Source: Drechmeria coniospora
Lineage: Eukaryota; Ascomycota; Sordariomycetes; Hypocreales; Ophiocordycipitaceae
DNA length: 64,000 nt
NCBI RefSeq assembly: GCF_001625195.1
Contig: NC_054389.1
Span: 3,158,520 to 3,222,519 of the forward strand
Reading direction: 5' to 3'
The first letter of the stretch is position 1. Every line of letters starts with the position of its first letter. The notes below the pieces were generated by a model that was not told the origin of the DNA, made no database searches, and saw only the letters and a program-made list of their open reading frames with translations. Both the position numbers and the translations under genes were made by a program. Shown here piece by piece: positions 46,660 through 60,880 of the stretch.

Positions 46660-46932
46660 ACTAGTCCTAGTAGGACTAGTTGGTCCGTTGGCTCCTTGCA
46701 ACCTATTAGTCCTAGTAGGACTAGTAGGTCTACTAGTCCTAGTAGGACTAGTAGGTCCGTTGGCTCCTTGCAACCTACTGGTCTTAGTAGGACTAGTAGG
46801 TCTACTAGCCCTAGTAGGGCTAGTAGGTCCGTTAGTTCCTTGCAACCTACTGGTCCTAGTAGGACTGGTAGGTCTACTAGTCCTAGTAGGACTGGTAGGT
46901 CTACTAGTCCTAGTAGGACTAGTAGGTCCGTT
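46660..46932 (-). repeat. Integrase-RT linker minisatellite, Copia element 2
   Basis: Homologous to 32,529-32,772, with one more PTSPTRTSR unit at the 5' side. The minus strand stays open for 114 codons here (46,636-46,980). Confidence 0.85.
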
Positions 46933-48164
46933 GGCCCCCTTTATCTCCCTAGGTATTAGGGGACTAGAGGTATTCTGCAAGATATAGTTTTCTATTTTAA
47001 TTTCCCCCTCTAACTCTAGTTCTTAAAGACTAGGACTTAGTAGTCGTTGAAGTCCTTAGGAGATAGGGCCTATACCTTTTAGGATTTTTAGGAAAGTAGT
47101 TTTTGTAACTACCCTCCTAGAGGGTATATATATAAGGTATACTTTTGAACTTAGCGTTACTAGTAGCCTTACTAGTTCTATGCATTATGCTAATTTAGTA
47201 CTTTAAATCCGTTTCTAGTGTAGGATTAGGACTTTGCAATAGGTACCAATAGCCTTATAGGCTATAAGGTTTAGTAGTGTTTTTAGCCCTTGTAACTCCT
47301 GCTTAAGCAATTGGTAGGGGCTTAGATCCCTATTGGTAATTGTAGTATAGTTGACTAGGTTAACTATAGTAGGAAGTATAGCAGACCAGAGGAATAGTAG
47401 GAGGCCGGCCTAGATTATAGTTACTTATAGCCGGTCTAGAATAACTTATATAGACCGTTCGGTAAGTCTATTTTGTTTAGGGGTATACGGGTAAAACGTA
47501 TTGAATAGTATTCCTTTAGTACCTAACTAGTCCTAAAGTAGTATGTTAATTTTAGGTCCTCTATTATAAAATAGCCTTTTTGGGTAATAGCTATAGTATG
47601 TTTTTAGGCTTTAAAAGAAGTTCTTTATAGCCTGGAGAATTATTAGTCCTTCCTTATTAGGTAGGATATATACCTAATAGAATTAGGATTTACAATTAAT
47701 AAGGATTAGTCCAATAGACTTTCGATTGTAGGATATAGGTTTAATCCTAAATGTATCCCCTTTAATTAAGTTAAGTGTATAGTTTAGATCCTCAATTGGA
47801 TCCCTTAACTAGTATTTGGTAGATTTTACCCGTATATAAGTAAGGTATTAAAAATCGGTAGCCTTAATAGATAAGAAGTTAGGTAGCCCGTTAGTAATTT
47901 TACTAGTCTTTTTCAAAAGTAGTAGACTAATATATCCTAGTCGGATATACTACATACCTGCTTATTGCAATAGTCTTTGGTAAGACTGGTTACTAAATTC
48001 CAAACTAGTAGTTGGAATAGCTTGTTCCTTAGTACTAATAGTAGGGACTGCTAGTAGGTCTGTTGCCTCTATAGGGATTGGGTCCTCTATAGGGTCTTTA
48101 TATAGAGTAGCCTTAGTAAGGTCCCTTAATCCAACCGAACTAGTAGTTAGGCTAGGATCTAGTC

Positions 48165-48292
48165 CTAGTATAGGTACTTAACTAGGTACCGACCTAGGTA
48201 TAGATCTAGGCACCGGACTAGGCACCGATCTAGGTACCGGACTAGGTACCGATTTAGGTACCGGACTAGGTACCGATCTAGGTACCGTTTAG
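48165..48292 (-). repeat. Tandem repeat built on ccggactaggtaccgat, Copia element 2
   Basis: Counterpart of the array at 33,985-34,132, with single-base differences between units. Confidence 0.8.
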
Positions 48293-49984
48293 TCTTCTGC
48301 CTCGTTAGCCTAGGAAGGTAGTTGCAAAGGAATTTCTACTATTATTCTATAGCTACTATAGTAGCTAAAGTAGGCTAAGTTTAATTTACTTAGATAGGGT
48401 ATATCTTAGCCTTCTTATTGTAAGAAGAAGCTGTACCTCTGGAAGTTAAGTAGACTATATACTTATCGGTTCGAGTTATATAGGGATTCCTTAATAAGTA
48501 TTCCCCCTAATCCGTAGTAGTGGATTCTACTAATAATATTAACTTCTATTTTCGGAATATATAGTATATCTTATAGTATAAGAGTACTATAGGTTAGTAG
48601 ATCGGTATTAATTAATACTATAAATTCTATATTTCTAATTCTACTAGGGTAGATTGGACTACCTCTAGTTATAATTAGTTATACCTAGAATTTTGTAATT
48701 AGTTAGAAGGTTATAAACTTAGACCGATTATTTACTAAATAGTAAGTTAAGCTAGTATCGTAAAGTAGGCCTATATAGTATATATTAGCATTAGTAACGT
48801 TATATAGTATACTAATATTACCTAAGTTAGGTAATATTTCTAATTCTTCTGTATAGTTAGAATTAGTATCTAATTCCTAGTAGGAATAAGATAAATCTAT
48901 ATAGCTAGCGGCTAGACTATAGTTACTAACTAGGAAACTAGTAGTATCCTTTGGTTAGTTAGTCGATTAGTTGGATTTCTTTTTATTAGTTTAGCTTAAT
49001 TAGTTAGATTTCTTTTTATTAAATTTTCCTTTCTTCTTTTTCTTAGGTACTTAGGATACCTTATAGCTGAATATATTCGATCCAGTAGTACTAAAGTTTC
49101 GATTTTCTTCTAGAAGGTTAACTATAAGGTATTATAGACCTAGGGTATTTATTTTAAGTCCTAAGGCTTAGGAAGACTAAATAGTATTGCGTTATATAGT
49201 AACCTATTGTAGAAAAATAGGCTTAACTATTATAAGGTATTAGTTAGCTTAATTTAGTAGATCGATTATTACTCTAGCTAGTTATAGCCTAGTAAGTTAA
49301 CTATTAAATTTAGTATTAAATACCTTAAGTATTCCTTTATACCTCTTAAATGTAAGGGTATAGTAAGTATTGTATAGGTTAGAGCATTTAGCTTTATAAC
49401 CTTTAGAGTATTATTTTTTTAATAATAGGAAAACCTTAGTTAGGTTTTTAATCTATGCAATAGATACTAAGGTTTCTTCCGTATAGCTATCCTATAATAG
49501 TATAAGTAAATAGGCCTAATTTCTGCTTAAGAAGTTAAATATAATTAAAGGTTTATCTAGAAAACTTTCTAAGTCTAGGGCTTAAAGTTAAATTAATAGG
49601 GATTACTCCTATAGCTTATAATTCTTAGTACCTTTAAGTTTTACGTATTTTGGGAATTAATAGACTTTTTTGTTTAACTTATAGCTAGAGTTAGAATCCT
49701 TTATCTTTATAATAGTAGTACTATTACTAAGATTACTAAGAGTTAACTTAATTGTATTTAGTTAATCTTATATCTATAAAACAATAGTATTAAGTTATTA
49801 TATAAATTAAGTATATTATTATAAAAGTTTATCGATTTATATTTACTATACTAATAGATATTTTTCGATTTTTAATAGGTTAGTTCTCTAACCTTAATTA
49901 GTAGGATCTATTTTCTAGTTAGTAACTAGATTCCAATTTTACCTTACCTACCTAGCTAATAGTACTAGTAATAGGTCTTCTATT

Positions 49985-50440
49985 AGTAGTACTAGTAGGA
50001 GTTAAAGCTGTAGTTAAATAACTAATAGTTACTAGTAGTACTAGTAGATAACGTACTAATAGTACTAGCCGTTAGGAGAGCCGTTTAGTAACTAGGGATT
50101 ACCAGTAGTACTAGTAAATAACGTACTAGTAGTACTAGTAGTTAGGGGAGCCGTTTAGTAACTAAGGATTACCAGTAGTACTAATAGATAACGTACTAGT
50201 AGTACTAGTAGTTAGGGGAGCCGTTTAGTAACTAGGGATTACTAGTAGTACTAGTAGGTAACTTAGTAAGTTATAGAATTTAACTATAAGTTACTAATAG
50301 TACTAGTATATAACTTAGTAAGTTGCAGAGGTTAATTCGAAGGTTACTAGTAGTACTAGTATATAACTTAGTAAGTTATAAAGGTCAATCTAAGATTACT
50401 AGTAGTACTAATAGATAGCTTAGTAAGCTATAGAAATCGA
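49985..50440 (-). repeat. About 64-bp tandem repeats in the Copia leader
   Basis: Several units contain the shared core cagtagtactagtagataacg, then gttaggggagccgtttagtaactagg. The right end decays into shorter related units. They lie between the 5' LTR and the start of gag. Copia element 1 is truncated before this region, so copy-number variation cannot be judged. Confidence 0.8.
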
Positions 50441-50724
50441 TTTAGGAGGATTAATTATAGTCCTTTCGGGCTTATAACCTCTTGCAATTTAGGTACGCAA
50501 GGGGAGGGGTAATAAAAGTATATTATACGGACTAAGGAATTAATTAAGCTATTAGTAATAGTATAAGGGGAACTAGTTAGTAACTAAATAAGAGTATAAA
50601 CTTAGTAGTACTAAATTATATAAATAAATATAATTATTTTTTAAAAAAGAGAAACTATTCTAAGGGAATAGCTACTACCTTATATAGGTATAAAAGTATA
50701 GTAAAGACTATTTTAGCTTATTCC

Positions 50725-50910
50725 TATAACGATATTATATATTGTACTTTCCTTTTAGCCTACCCTATACTTTTTATTATGTAATATATAGATTACCTAT
50801 ATATATAGCTTCCTTCTCTTTATACTTACTATTTTTTTTTTCTTTCTCCTTAGTTCGAAAATTCTATAGTCTTTATATATACTATCTTTCTGCTAGTTAG
50901 TATTATAATA
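50725..50910 (+). repeat. 5' LTR of Gypsy family 2
   Basis: 186 bp, starts tataacgatatt (probably TGTAACGATATT) and ends agtattataata. Related solo LTR at 13,411-13,514 + 20,931-21,017. Confidence 0.88.
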
Positions 50911-53900
50911 TTATTTTCGAACTCTATTAGCCTACCCCTAAGATAATTATTTAGCTAAACCTTAAGTCTAATAGAATATTAAGCCCTACTAATTATACTA
51001 CTTACTCGGCTATTACCTAAAGCCTTAACTTAATACTACTATTAGAATAACTAAGTAGTTCTACCTTAAGCTTTAACCTAGCTCTACTTAAAATTATTAC
51101 CTTACTTTAAGTATACTTATAATAGCTTAAAGGAATAAGTAAAGCTTCCCTTACCTTTACCCTTAAACTAATACCTCCTACTACTATAGCCCCTACTACC
51201 TACCTTATACTATACCTAACCTTATTTAATAGTAACTTAGTCCTTTTCTCTTTTTAGTTACTAAAAATTAAGGCTAAAGTTAAATATAAAAGTACCTCTA
51301 TTAGTAATAATAAAGCCTAATTCTATTATATTTTCGGCCGACTAAGACTAAAACCTAAAAAGATCCTAACTACTTAATTAAAGTATAAGTAGAAAATAAG
51401 TAAATTTAACTACTAAAAGATTATTTAGTAATTAAATATAATTTATAGTAACCTAAACTAAGCCGAAAAAGCCCTTAAGAAACTATTATAGCTCTACTAG
51501 ACTATTATATTTATAAAGTTCCTTTCTATTTTTAAAAGTATATTACTTAAAGCTAATAGCCCTAACTAGCCCGAAGCCGTTAAGATTAATTACCTTAAAA
51601 CTACTCTTTCCGATAACCTTTACTAAGTACTATTCCTTAATTTTAATCTTTTATATAATAACTTTTATTCCTTTATCCGTTAAGTTAGTATTATTACTAA
51701 CTATTTTAAGTCCCTAATATATTACTTACTCTATTACCCTACTAGCTATTATACTAAAGGGGTAAAAATAACTACTACTACTTAGTAAGCTAACCTTACT
51801 AAGCCTACTTATATTTAATAGGCTAACCTTACCGAGAGAAATAAATACCTTTATAAGCAATAAGCTAATCTTACTAAAGGTAATAAACTCTTTTATAATA
51901 AATAAGTTTAGTATATTTTAGCTATAGAACTTAACCGCTAAAGGTAAAAGGGGGTTTACTTTTATTATATATGGAAGGGCTACTATATATAAATTTACTT
52001 ACTCTTACTACCTATCCTACTGTAAAGATAAAATATAACCCTTAAGATTTAAGTACTATAGGATATCCCTATAGATAGTATTAAAGGATATAGTAAAAAG
52101 GATATTATCTTAAATTAAAAAAATAAGTAAGCTTTAAGGAAAGTTATTTTTTAAGCTTACTAAATAAAATAAGCTTAATTTCCCTCCCTTTTTTAATTCC
52201 TATAATAATTAATTTAATTTATTATACTAAAAAGACCCTTATAGATATAGGCTTAACTATTTATATATTTATTAGTAATACTTTTACAAAAAAGGCCTAA
52301 TTAATATATATTCCTATTTCCTACTAAGACCTATAGGGCTTTTAGAACTATTCTATTACCTAAATATTTAAAATAGCCTATACTAAGATTAATATAAAGG
52401 GCTACTCTTAAGATATCTTTCTCTATATTATTTTATACTAATACTATAATCTTATCCTTAGCCTTAAATAAATATAATACTAAAACGTTATTATTTTACC
52501 TATTAAATAATAGCTTTATATTAAGTCTTTTAATACTTAGGTTTAAAACCTTACCTATTACTATTACTAAAAACCCTTATACCCTATATAGTAAATTTAA
52601 TAAATTTATAGTAATTCTTTTTTGGCCTATACTTAATACTAAAGAAAAAACTCTTTAATTTAAATCTTTACTACCTTTTTAGCTAATATTAAAAAGGCCC
52701 TTTAGCCTAAAATTACTAATAACCCTTATACTATACTCCTAATATATTACTATAACTTTCTTTCCCTTTTTAGCTATTAGTAAGCTAATAAGCTTTTACC
52801 CCCTAAAGGCTACTTAAACTATAATATTCCTTTAGAGAAAGATAAGGCTAGCCTTAAGAAATAACTACCTTAGGGCCCTCTTTATATTATATTATAAAAA
52901 GAACTACTTATCCTTTAAAAAATACTATATAAATTACTAAATAAAGAATTTATTTATATTAATAGTTCCTTAATTATTATTTTAGTTTTTTTTACTAAAA
53001 AACCTAAAGGTAGCCTTTACTTTTATATTAACTATAGAGGACTTAATATTATTATAATTAAGGATTACTTTTCCTTCCCTCTTATATAAAAGACCTTTTA
53101 CTAAGTCTCTTAAGCCTAATAGCTTATAAAACTTAATATTATTTTAGTATTTTACTACCTATAGGTTAAAGAAAGTAATAAGTAAAAGACTACCTTTTAT
53201 ACTTAATTTAGCTTTTTTAAGTAGCTTATTATACTATTTAGCTTAATTTTTACCCTTACTACCTTTTAGTAGTATATTAATTATATATTCTATAAATACC
53301 TTAATATTTTTTGCTCTATATATATAAATAATATACTTATTTACTCCTTAGGGTCCCTTTAGGATTATTATTATAAGGTTTAGTAAATCTTTAGTAAACT
53401 TTAAAAAGTTAGCCTTTAAGTTAATATTAATAAATATACTTTTAAAGCTATAGAAGTTAAATACCTTAGTATAATTCTTATAGCTAGCTAAAGTATTAAG
53501 ATAAATCCTAATAAGGTTAAGGTAATTTATAACTAAGCGCTACTTACTATAGTTAAGGGGGTTTATAGCTTTTTAGGCTTTATAAACTTTTACTAATAAT
53601 TTATTAATAGCTATAGCCGCTTAGTAAAACCTTTTACTACCTTTATTAAGAAATTAATACTTATTCCTTTTTCTTTTTCCCCCCTAGCTAAAAAAGTATT
53701 TAATATACTTAAGAACCTTTTTACCTCCTACTTTATTCTTACTACCTTTAATTATACTTATAAAATAATACTTAAAGTTAATACCTTTAGATATTATATT
53801 AATAAGGTACTTTTATAATATAATAATAATAAGATACTATAATTAGTAATATACTTTTCTACCTATATATTCCTAGCTAAAGCTAACTATACTATTTATA

Positions 53901-56119
53901 ATAAGGAGCTCCTTACTATTATTAAATACCTTTCCGAATAAAGTACTAAACTTTATAGCCTAAATAGTTAATTTAAGATTCTTACTAACTACTTAAGCCT
54001 TAAGGCCTTTTGCTAAACCTACTACCTTAACGAATACTAATTCTATTAGGTTAATAAACTCTCTTAATATAACTTTACTATTTACTTTTACCCTAAGAGG
54101 CTAAATAGTAAATTTAATATACTTTCCTAATATAAGTAGGATATACCTTACTTCCCTAAAGACCTATAGTACTAAGGTTATAATATTATATTCCTTTTAG
54201 ATTATTTCTTTACTATAACCTATATTCTTAAACCTACCTTAATCCCCTTACCGTTTACTAATATAATACTAACTAACCTTTAAAATTTAGCCCTTACTAT
54301 TAATACTAATTACTAAAAGGCCTAAAAGGCTATAGCCTAAAGCTAATTAAAATAGCCCTTAACCTTATACTTTAAAATCTAACTCTTTAAATATAATTTT
54401 AATCTAAAAGGCTACCTTTACTATTATAAATATATATAGATTTCCTATTTTAAGCTACTTTATATCCGCCTTATATAAAATATATATAATACTTTCTTTT
54501 CGGACTATTTAAGTAAGGGTACTACTATTACCTTAGTTTTAAAATAGTTCTTTTAGCTAAATTATAATACCTTTACCTATTACTTTATTTAAAACTACTA
54601 ATTATATAGTAGTAAGCTTATTTAAAGGGAATAATACTAAGGCCTTTTTAAGCTACTTTTTATCCCTAACTATATTTAGTCCGAAATTTCTATAGATTTT
54701 ATTATAAATCTTCCCTTATTTTATAGGTTTAGTACTCTCCTTATTATTACTAACTAACTTTCTAAAGGTATTCTTTTTATTTTAATAAATTATTACTATA
54801 TTAAGAATATTATATAAGTCTTTCTTATTTACTATATCCCCTACTATATACTATTAGTAGTTATTATTTTTAACTATAGCCCTTAATTTATTAATATCCT
54901 TTAGAAATACTTTTATAACCTTTTTTAAATAACTTATAGGCTCTTTATAGTATATTACTTAAAAATAAATAAAGTAATTAAATAAGTTAATTAATAAGTT
55001 AAGGACTATCTTTATACCTTTTATTTTATTACTTAAAATAACTAGGCTACTTTACTCCCTAAGGCTGCTTTAGCTATTAATAATTATTTAACCTTAGCTT
55101 TTAAAATAAGCTTATTCTTTCTCTCCTATAAGTATAACCTTAACCTTACTTAATTTATTAACTAACTTCCTACCCCTTCTACTTACTAATCCCCTATAGC
55201 TTAAGCTAAAACTATTACCTATAAGCTTTACTAGGGTATTAAATAGGCCTAAGTAGCTATAGCTATTATATAGGATACCTAATAATACTATACTAACCGA
55301 TTCTACCTATTAGTAAATAACTTTTAAGTTAGTAACTATATATAGCTTTCCCTTTATAATATTAAAATAACTTAGCTATATAAGAAACTTAATTAAAAGA
55401 ACGGCCTTTATTAAGTTATTACCTTAGTAGGTTCTTATATATACTAACTTAATACCCTTTTTAGTATATACCTTATATTCTATACCTACTTACTTTATTA
55501 AGTAATATTAAACCCCTTCTTATTTTAATAGTTAGTTAACTTTTAACTACCTTCTATTACTAATAAGAATAATACTAATAAATATACTATTAACTATATT
55601 AGTAATATTAAATACTACTAAGGAGCCCTATACTATACCTTAGTTTACTAAACGAGCTATACTATTTTAATATAAGAGCTAATATTAACTATTAAAGATA
55701 TAATTACTTAAGATAATTTCTTATATAATAACCTAGTACTACTTAAGTTATAGCCTATTTCTCTATAGTAGTAAAACTTAACTTTAGGTATAAATATAGC
55801 CTAAGCCCTTATTTTTACTACTACCCTAGCTAGGGTTTTAGTTCCCTAAAGTAAATAAATCTACCTTAGGAGGAGGGCTCTTTATACTACTTTAACTATT
55901 ATAGTATTTATAACGCTTAATCTCCCCTTAATACCCTATAGTATAACCTATAGGACCTATAAGTAGGTAATAAGGAACCCCTACTACCTACCTACTTTTC
56001 CTATTATATTATAACGCTAAAGCGTTTAATTTTATAAAGACTAGCGCTTAAAGTAATCCCCTTATAAGTAAGACTAAAGCCTATAAGCCTATTTAAAAAG
56101 CTATATTATAAGTACCTTA

Positions 56120-56925
56120 AGATATAGTATATTTACCCTTAGGTACCCTTTATTACCCTTAGTAGTCTTTATTACCCCTAGTACCCTTTATTATTTTAAT
56201 AGTCCCTATTACCCTTAGTACTTTTTAATACTCTTTAGTACCTTTAGGTACCCCTAGTACCCTTTATTACCCTTAGTACCTTCTATTACCCCTAATAGTC
56301 TCTATAGCCCTTAGTACCCTCTATTACTTTAGTAATCTCTATTACCCTTAGTACCTTTTAATATATACCCTTAGTACCTTTTATTACCCTTAGTAGTCTT
56401 TATTACCCTTAGTACCCTTTATTATCCTAATAGTCTTTATTACCCCTAGTACTTTCTAATACCCTTTAGTACCTTTAGGTACCCTTAATACCCTCTATTA
56501 CCTTAGTAATTTCTATTACCCCTAGTACCTTCTAACGCTTACTAATACCTTTAGGTACCCTTAGTATACTTTTTACCTTTTAATACCCTTAGTACCTTCT
56601 ATTACCCTTAGTAGTCTCTATTACCCTTAGTACCCTTTATTACCTTAGTAGTCTTTATACCCCTAGTACCTTCTAATACCTATTAATACCTTTAGGTACT
56701 CTTAGTATACCTTTTACCTTTTAGTACCCCTAGTACCTTTTATTACCCCTAGTAGTTTCTATTACTCCTAGTACCCTTTATTACCCTAGTAGTTTTTATT
56801 ACCCTTAGTACCTTTTAGTAATTAAATACTAATACCCTTAATATACCTTTTGCCTTTTAGTACTCCTAGTACTTTCTATTACCCCTAATAGTCTTTAGCG
56901 CCCTTTAGTACCCTTTAGTACTACT
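56120..56925 (+). repeat. Degenerate minisatellite built on taccctttattacccttag
   Basis: About 800 bp of imperfect units such as ttagtaccctttattaccc and ttagtagtctttattaccc, with nested higher-order order. It lies between the integrase remnant and the 3' LTR of the family 2 Gypsy. No coding potential. Confidence 0.85.
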
Positions 56926-57184
56926 AATTAATCGAACCGACCCCCTTATATACCTACTAACTCTATTAGTAGCCTAGCTATACTAAATACAGCTCGTTAG
57001 TTACTTTTAATTTTCTATAAAATTTATTTATATAGTAAAATAAAAAAATTAACTTATAGCTACTAAACGCCCCCCCTTAAACTACCCTATACCTACCTTA
57101 TACTCTAACTATTAACTAACCTATCCTATACCTACCCTATACTCTTATTTCTCTAACCTACCTATACCTAAAGGAGGGGGGTAT

Positions 57185-57375
57185 TATAATAATATTATAT
57201 ATTATACTTTCTTTTTAGCCTACCTTATACTCTTTATTATATAATATATAGATTACCTATATATATAGCTTCCTCCTCTCTATACTTATTGTTTTCTTTC
57301 TTTTTTCTTCCTCCTTAGTTCGAAAATTCTATAGTCTTTATATATACTACCTTCCTACTAGTTAGTATTATAATA
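57185..57375 (+). repeat. 3' LTR of Gypsy family 2
   Basis: 191 bp, followed by the ATTCT duplication. Confidence 0.88.
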
Positions 57376-57664
57376 ATTCTATAAGGTTCTAGCTTATTCT
57401 ATAAGTAGGGTAAGTAATATTCCGGCTTATTCTAAGGAGTTTTAGTATATTCTATAAGTAGGGTATAGGATATTCTAGAATATTCTAAAATATTCTAGAG
57501 CATTCTATACTATACCTAATTAGGTAAGTATCTTTAATAATAGTTTAGAGAAATAGTATATTATATACTATTAGTTAGCTTTATATACTTACTTATACTC
57601 TTAGTATAGTATAGTATATCTACTAGTAGTAGTACTTCTAATAGTTACTACTAGTAGTAGTAAT

Positions 57665-58246
57665 TATTAAAATACTAGGATTTATACTAGTAAACTACCT
57701 AAATAGAATACTATCCTATTATTACTACTACTAGTAGTAACTATTAGAAGTACTACTACTAGTAAATATACTATACTATACTAAGAGTATAAGTAAGTAT
57801 ATAAAGCTAACTAATAGTATATAATATACTATTTCTCTAAACTATTATTAAAGATACTTACTTAATTAGGTATAGTATAGAATACTCTAGAATATTTTAG
57901 AATATTCTAAAATATCCTATACCCTACTTATAGAATATACTAGAACTCCTTAGAATAAGCCGGAATATTACTTACCCTACTTATAGAATAAGCTAAAACC
58001 TTATAGAATAAGCTAAAATAGTCTTTACTATACTTCTATACCTATATAAGGTAGTAGCTATTCCCTTAAAATAGTTTCTCTTTTTTAGAATATAATTGTA
58101 TTTATTTATATAATTTAGTACTACTAAGTTTATACTCTTACCTAGTTACTAACTGGTTCCCCTTATACTATTACTAACAGCTTAATTAATTCCCTAGTCC
58201 ATACGATATACTTCTACTACCCCTCCTCTTGTGCACCTAAATTGCA
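57665..58246 (+). mobile_element. Inverted Copia LTR (582 bp)
   Basis: A complete LTR in the plus sense (tattaaaatac ... aaattgca). It directly follows the truncated minus-sense 5' LTR of element 2, making a large foldback. No matching duplication flanks it. Confidence 0.87.
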
Positions 58247-59399
58247 AGACTACCTACCTCTTAGGTATAAAATAGGCCTACGTTTCCTATACTCTTAGAT
58301 AGTTAGGTATACATAAGCTATATATATATAAGTATAAGAAATATATTAGTCTTTCTTTCTAAATTGCATCTTAGTATTATTATTTAACTTATTTAAATTT
58401 GCATTCCCTGCCTAATTACTAACTAGTATGCTTTCTACTATTAATAATAGCTATAATTAATATTTATTTTGAATAGTTTGTATAACTATACTTCTACTAT
58501 ATACCCTTCCTATTTTACCCCTTTATTCTAAGAAGTATTTCCCTTTTTATTTTAAAGATATAGTATTACTAAGAACTCTAAGCTATTTATATTAAGTATA
58601 ACTTATACTACATATAAAATATATAGGTATACCTTAGTTAAATAACTCCTATAATATATTACTATTATAGCTATCTTTAACTAATACTATATTAGTAGTA
58701 GAATAAGCTTAAAGTATAAACTTTAGGCTATATACTTACTAATTATACTATAATATATATATTTATAGTTAATTTAAATATCTAAAAATAAATAGAATTT
58801 ATTAGTATTAGGATAAGGAATAATAGCCTATTTAGCTATACCTTAAGTTTATAAATTTACTTTTTTTAATACTTATTATACCTTTTGCTTTTGTCCTTAT
58901 TTATACTATTATATAAGACCTAGTTTAAGGGTATATTATTTTCTGTATTAATTAGTTATATTTTAGTTATACTATAGGCTATATTTTATAATCCTTAATA
59001 AATTACTACTTAAATTTATAGTATAAATAAGAGCCTTCTTTTTTATATATATTGATTATACTATAAGGAACCTAAGTTATATACTAGCTTAATTTACTTA
59101 AGGTCGGTCTTTATTCCTTAGGTTAATAAGGAAGAAAGGAAGACTACTTATTAGTAAGGGCTTCCCTTCTATATATACCTCTTAGTACGTCTATAGTCTC
59201 CCTTCGTCTTTCGCTATACAGTTGGGCTTAACCTAATACTATAATACTTACTATTACTTTTAGCTTATTAATATTAGGTTATAAATATAGTAGTATTTTT
59301 AAAATAATATAATTTTTAAGATAAATATGAAATTTTAATAATAGATAAATATGAAACGATATTTCATTTTTATAAGTTTTAATAGTATGGTGTATTAGT
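58247..59399. other. AT-rich remnant, no intact gene; Gypsy family 1 LTR-like piece at its right end
   Basis: TA-rich with stops in all frames. About 59,110-59,250 resembles the family 1 LTR: a stretch like aagactacttattagtaaggg, and an end cttaacctaatactataata-like run. No other homology recognised. Confidence 0.5.
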
Positions 59400-59687
59400 T
59401 TCAAGATATATTTACGTTGCAATATTCATTTCCTGTAGCCCAGTTCCCAACCCCCCTAGCAAGACTGCCAAGATAAGGAATTCCGGGGAGAGGGTTGGGC
59501 TAGGTCCTCAGTACGGATAGAATATTCTAACCTGCTTAGTGCCTGCTCACCAAGGGCTAGTACATTGCCTCCACTATCTGACATTGGAGTTATAGGGAGC
59601 GGCCGCCTTCCTTCACTTTGGTCCTCGATAATTTTAACAATTGGAACCGCTAACCATCCCAGTATACCTATTATTACCTCCTTGATC
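59400..59687. promoter_or_regulatory. Boundary to host DNA and presumed UPRT promoter/5' UTR
   Basis: Composition becomes balanced at about 59,410. The open minus-strand frame at 59,456-59,713 overlaps the UPRT start and shows no family features; I treat it as a shadow. No specific promoter element recognised. Confidence 0.45.
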
Positions 59688-60776
<1,089 letters not shown>

Positions 60777-60880
60777 GTAGGGCTCGGTTGGTAGTTCATT
60801 CCGCGAGTATTTAAGGATGCCGGCAATATTTCAAACTAGGCTGCGCAGACGAGATTGCCATGACCTCTCCGTGACCTTTC

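Larger units (their letters stand above)
50725..57375 (+). mobile_element. Gypsy family 2 retrotransposon, complete, RIP-dead
   Basis: 5' LTR 50,725-50,910; 3' LTR 57,185-57,375, preceded by a purine tract (aaaggagggggg). Duplications ATTCC (50,720-50,724) and ATTCT (57,376-57,380) differ by one C-to-T change. The decayed polyprotein is readable on the plus strand: a protease-like LIDIGLT near 52,230, an RT block KKPKGSLYFYINYRGLNIITIKD-like stretch near 52,990-53,080 (with stops nearby), then RNase H and integrase remnants to about 55,000. About 56,120-56,925 is a degenerate minisatellite. The element sits inside the 5' LTR of Copia element 2. Confidence 0.88.
44261..57664 (-). mobile_element. 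Copia element 2, minus strand, split by a Gypsy insertion
   Basis: 3' LTR 44,265-44,847. The internal region, 44,848 to about 50,480, is colinear with Copia element 1 but extends further 5' into the gag region (about 48,900-49,900) and a leader with tandem repeats. The 5' LTR is 50,483-50,724 plus 57,381-57,664, with the Gypsy element 50,725-57,375 in between; the joined LTR is about 57 bp short of the 583-bp norm. It is more RIP-damaged than element 1: the same RNase H, RT and integrase stretches carry more TA changes. Confidence 0.87.
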
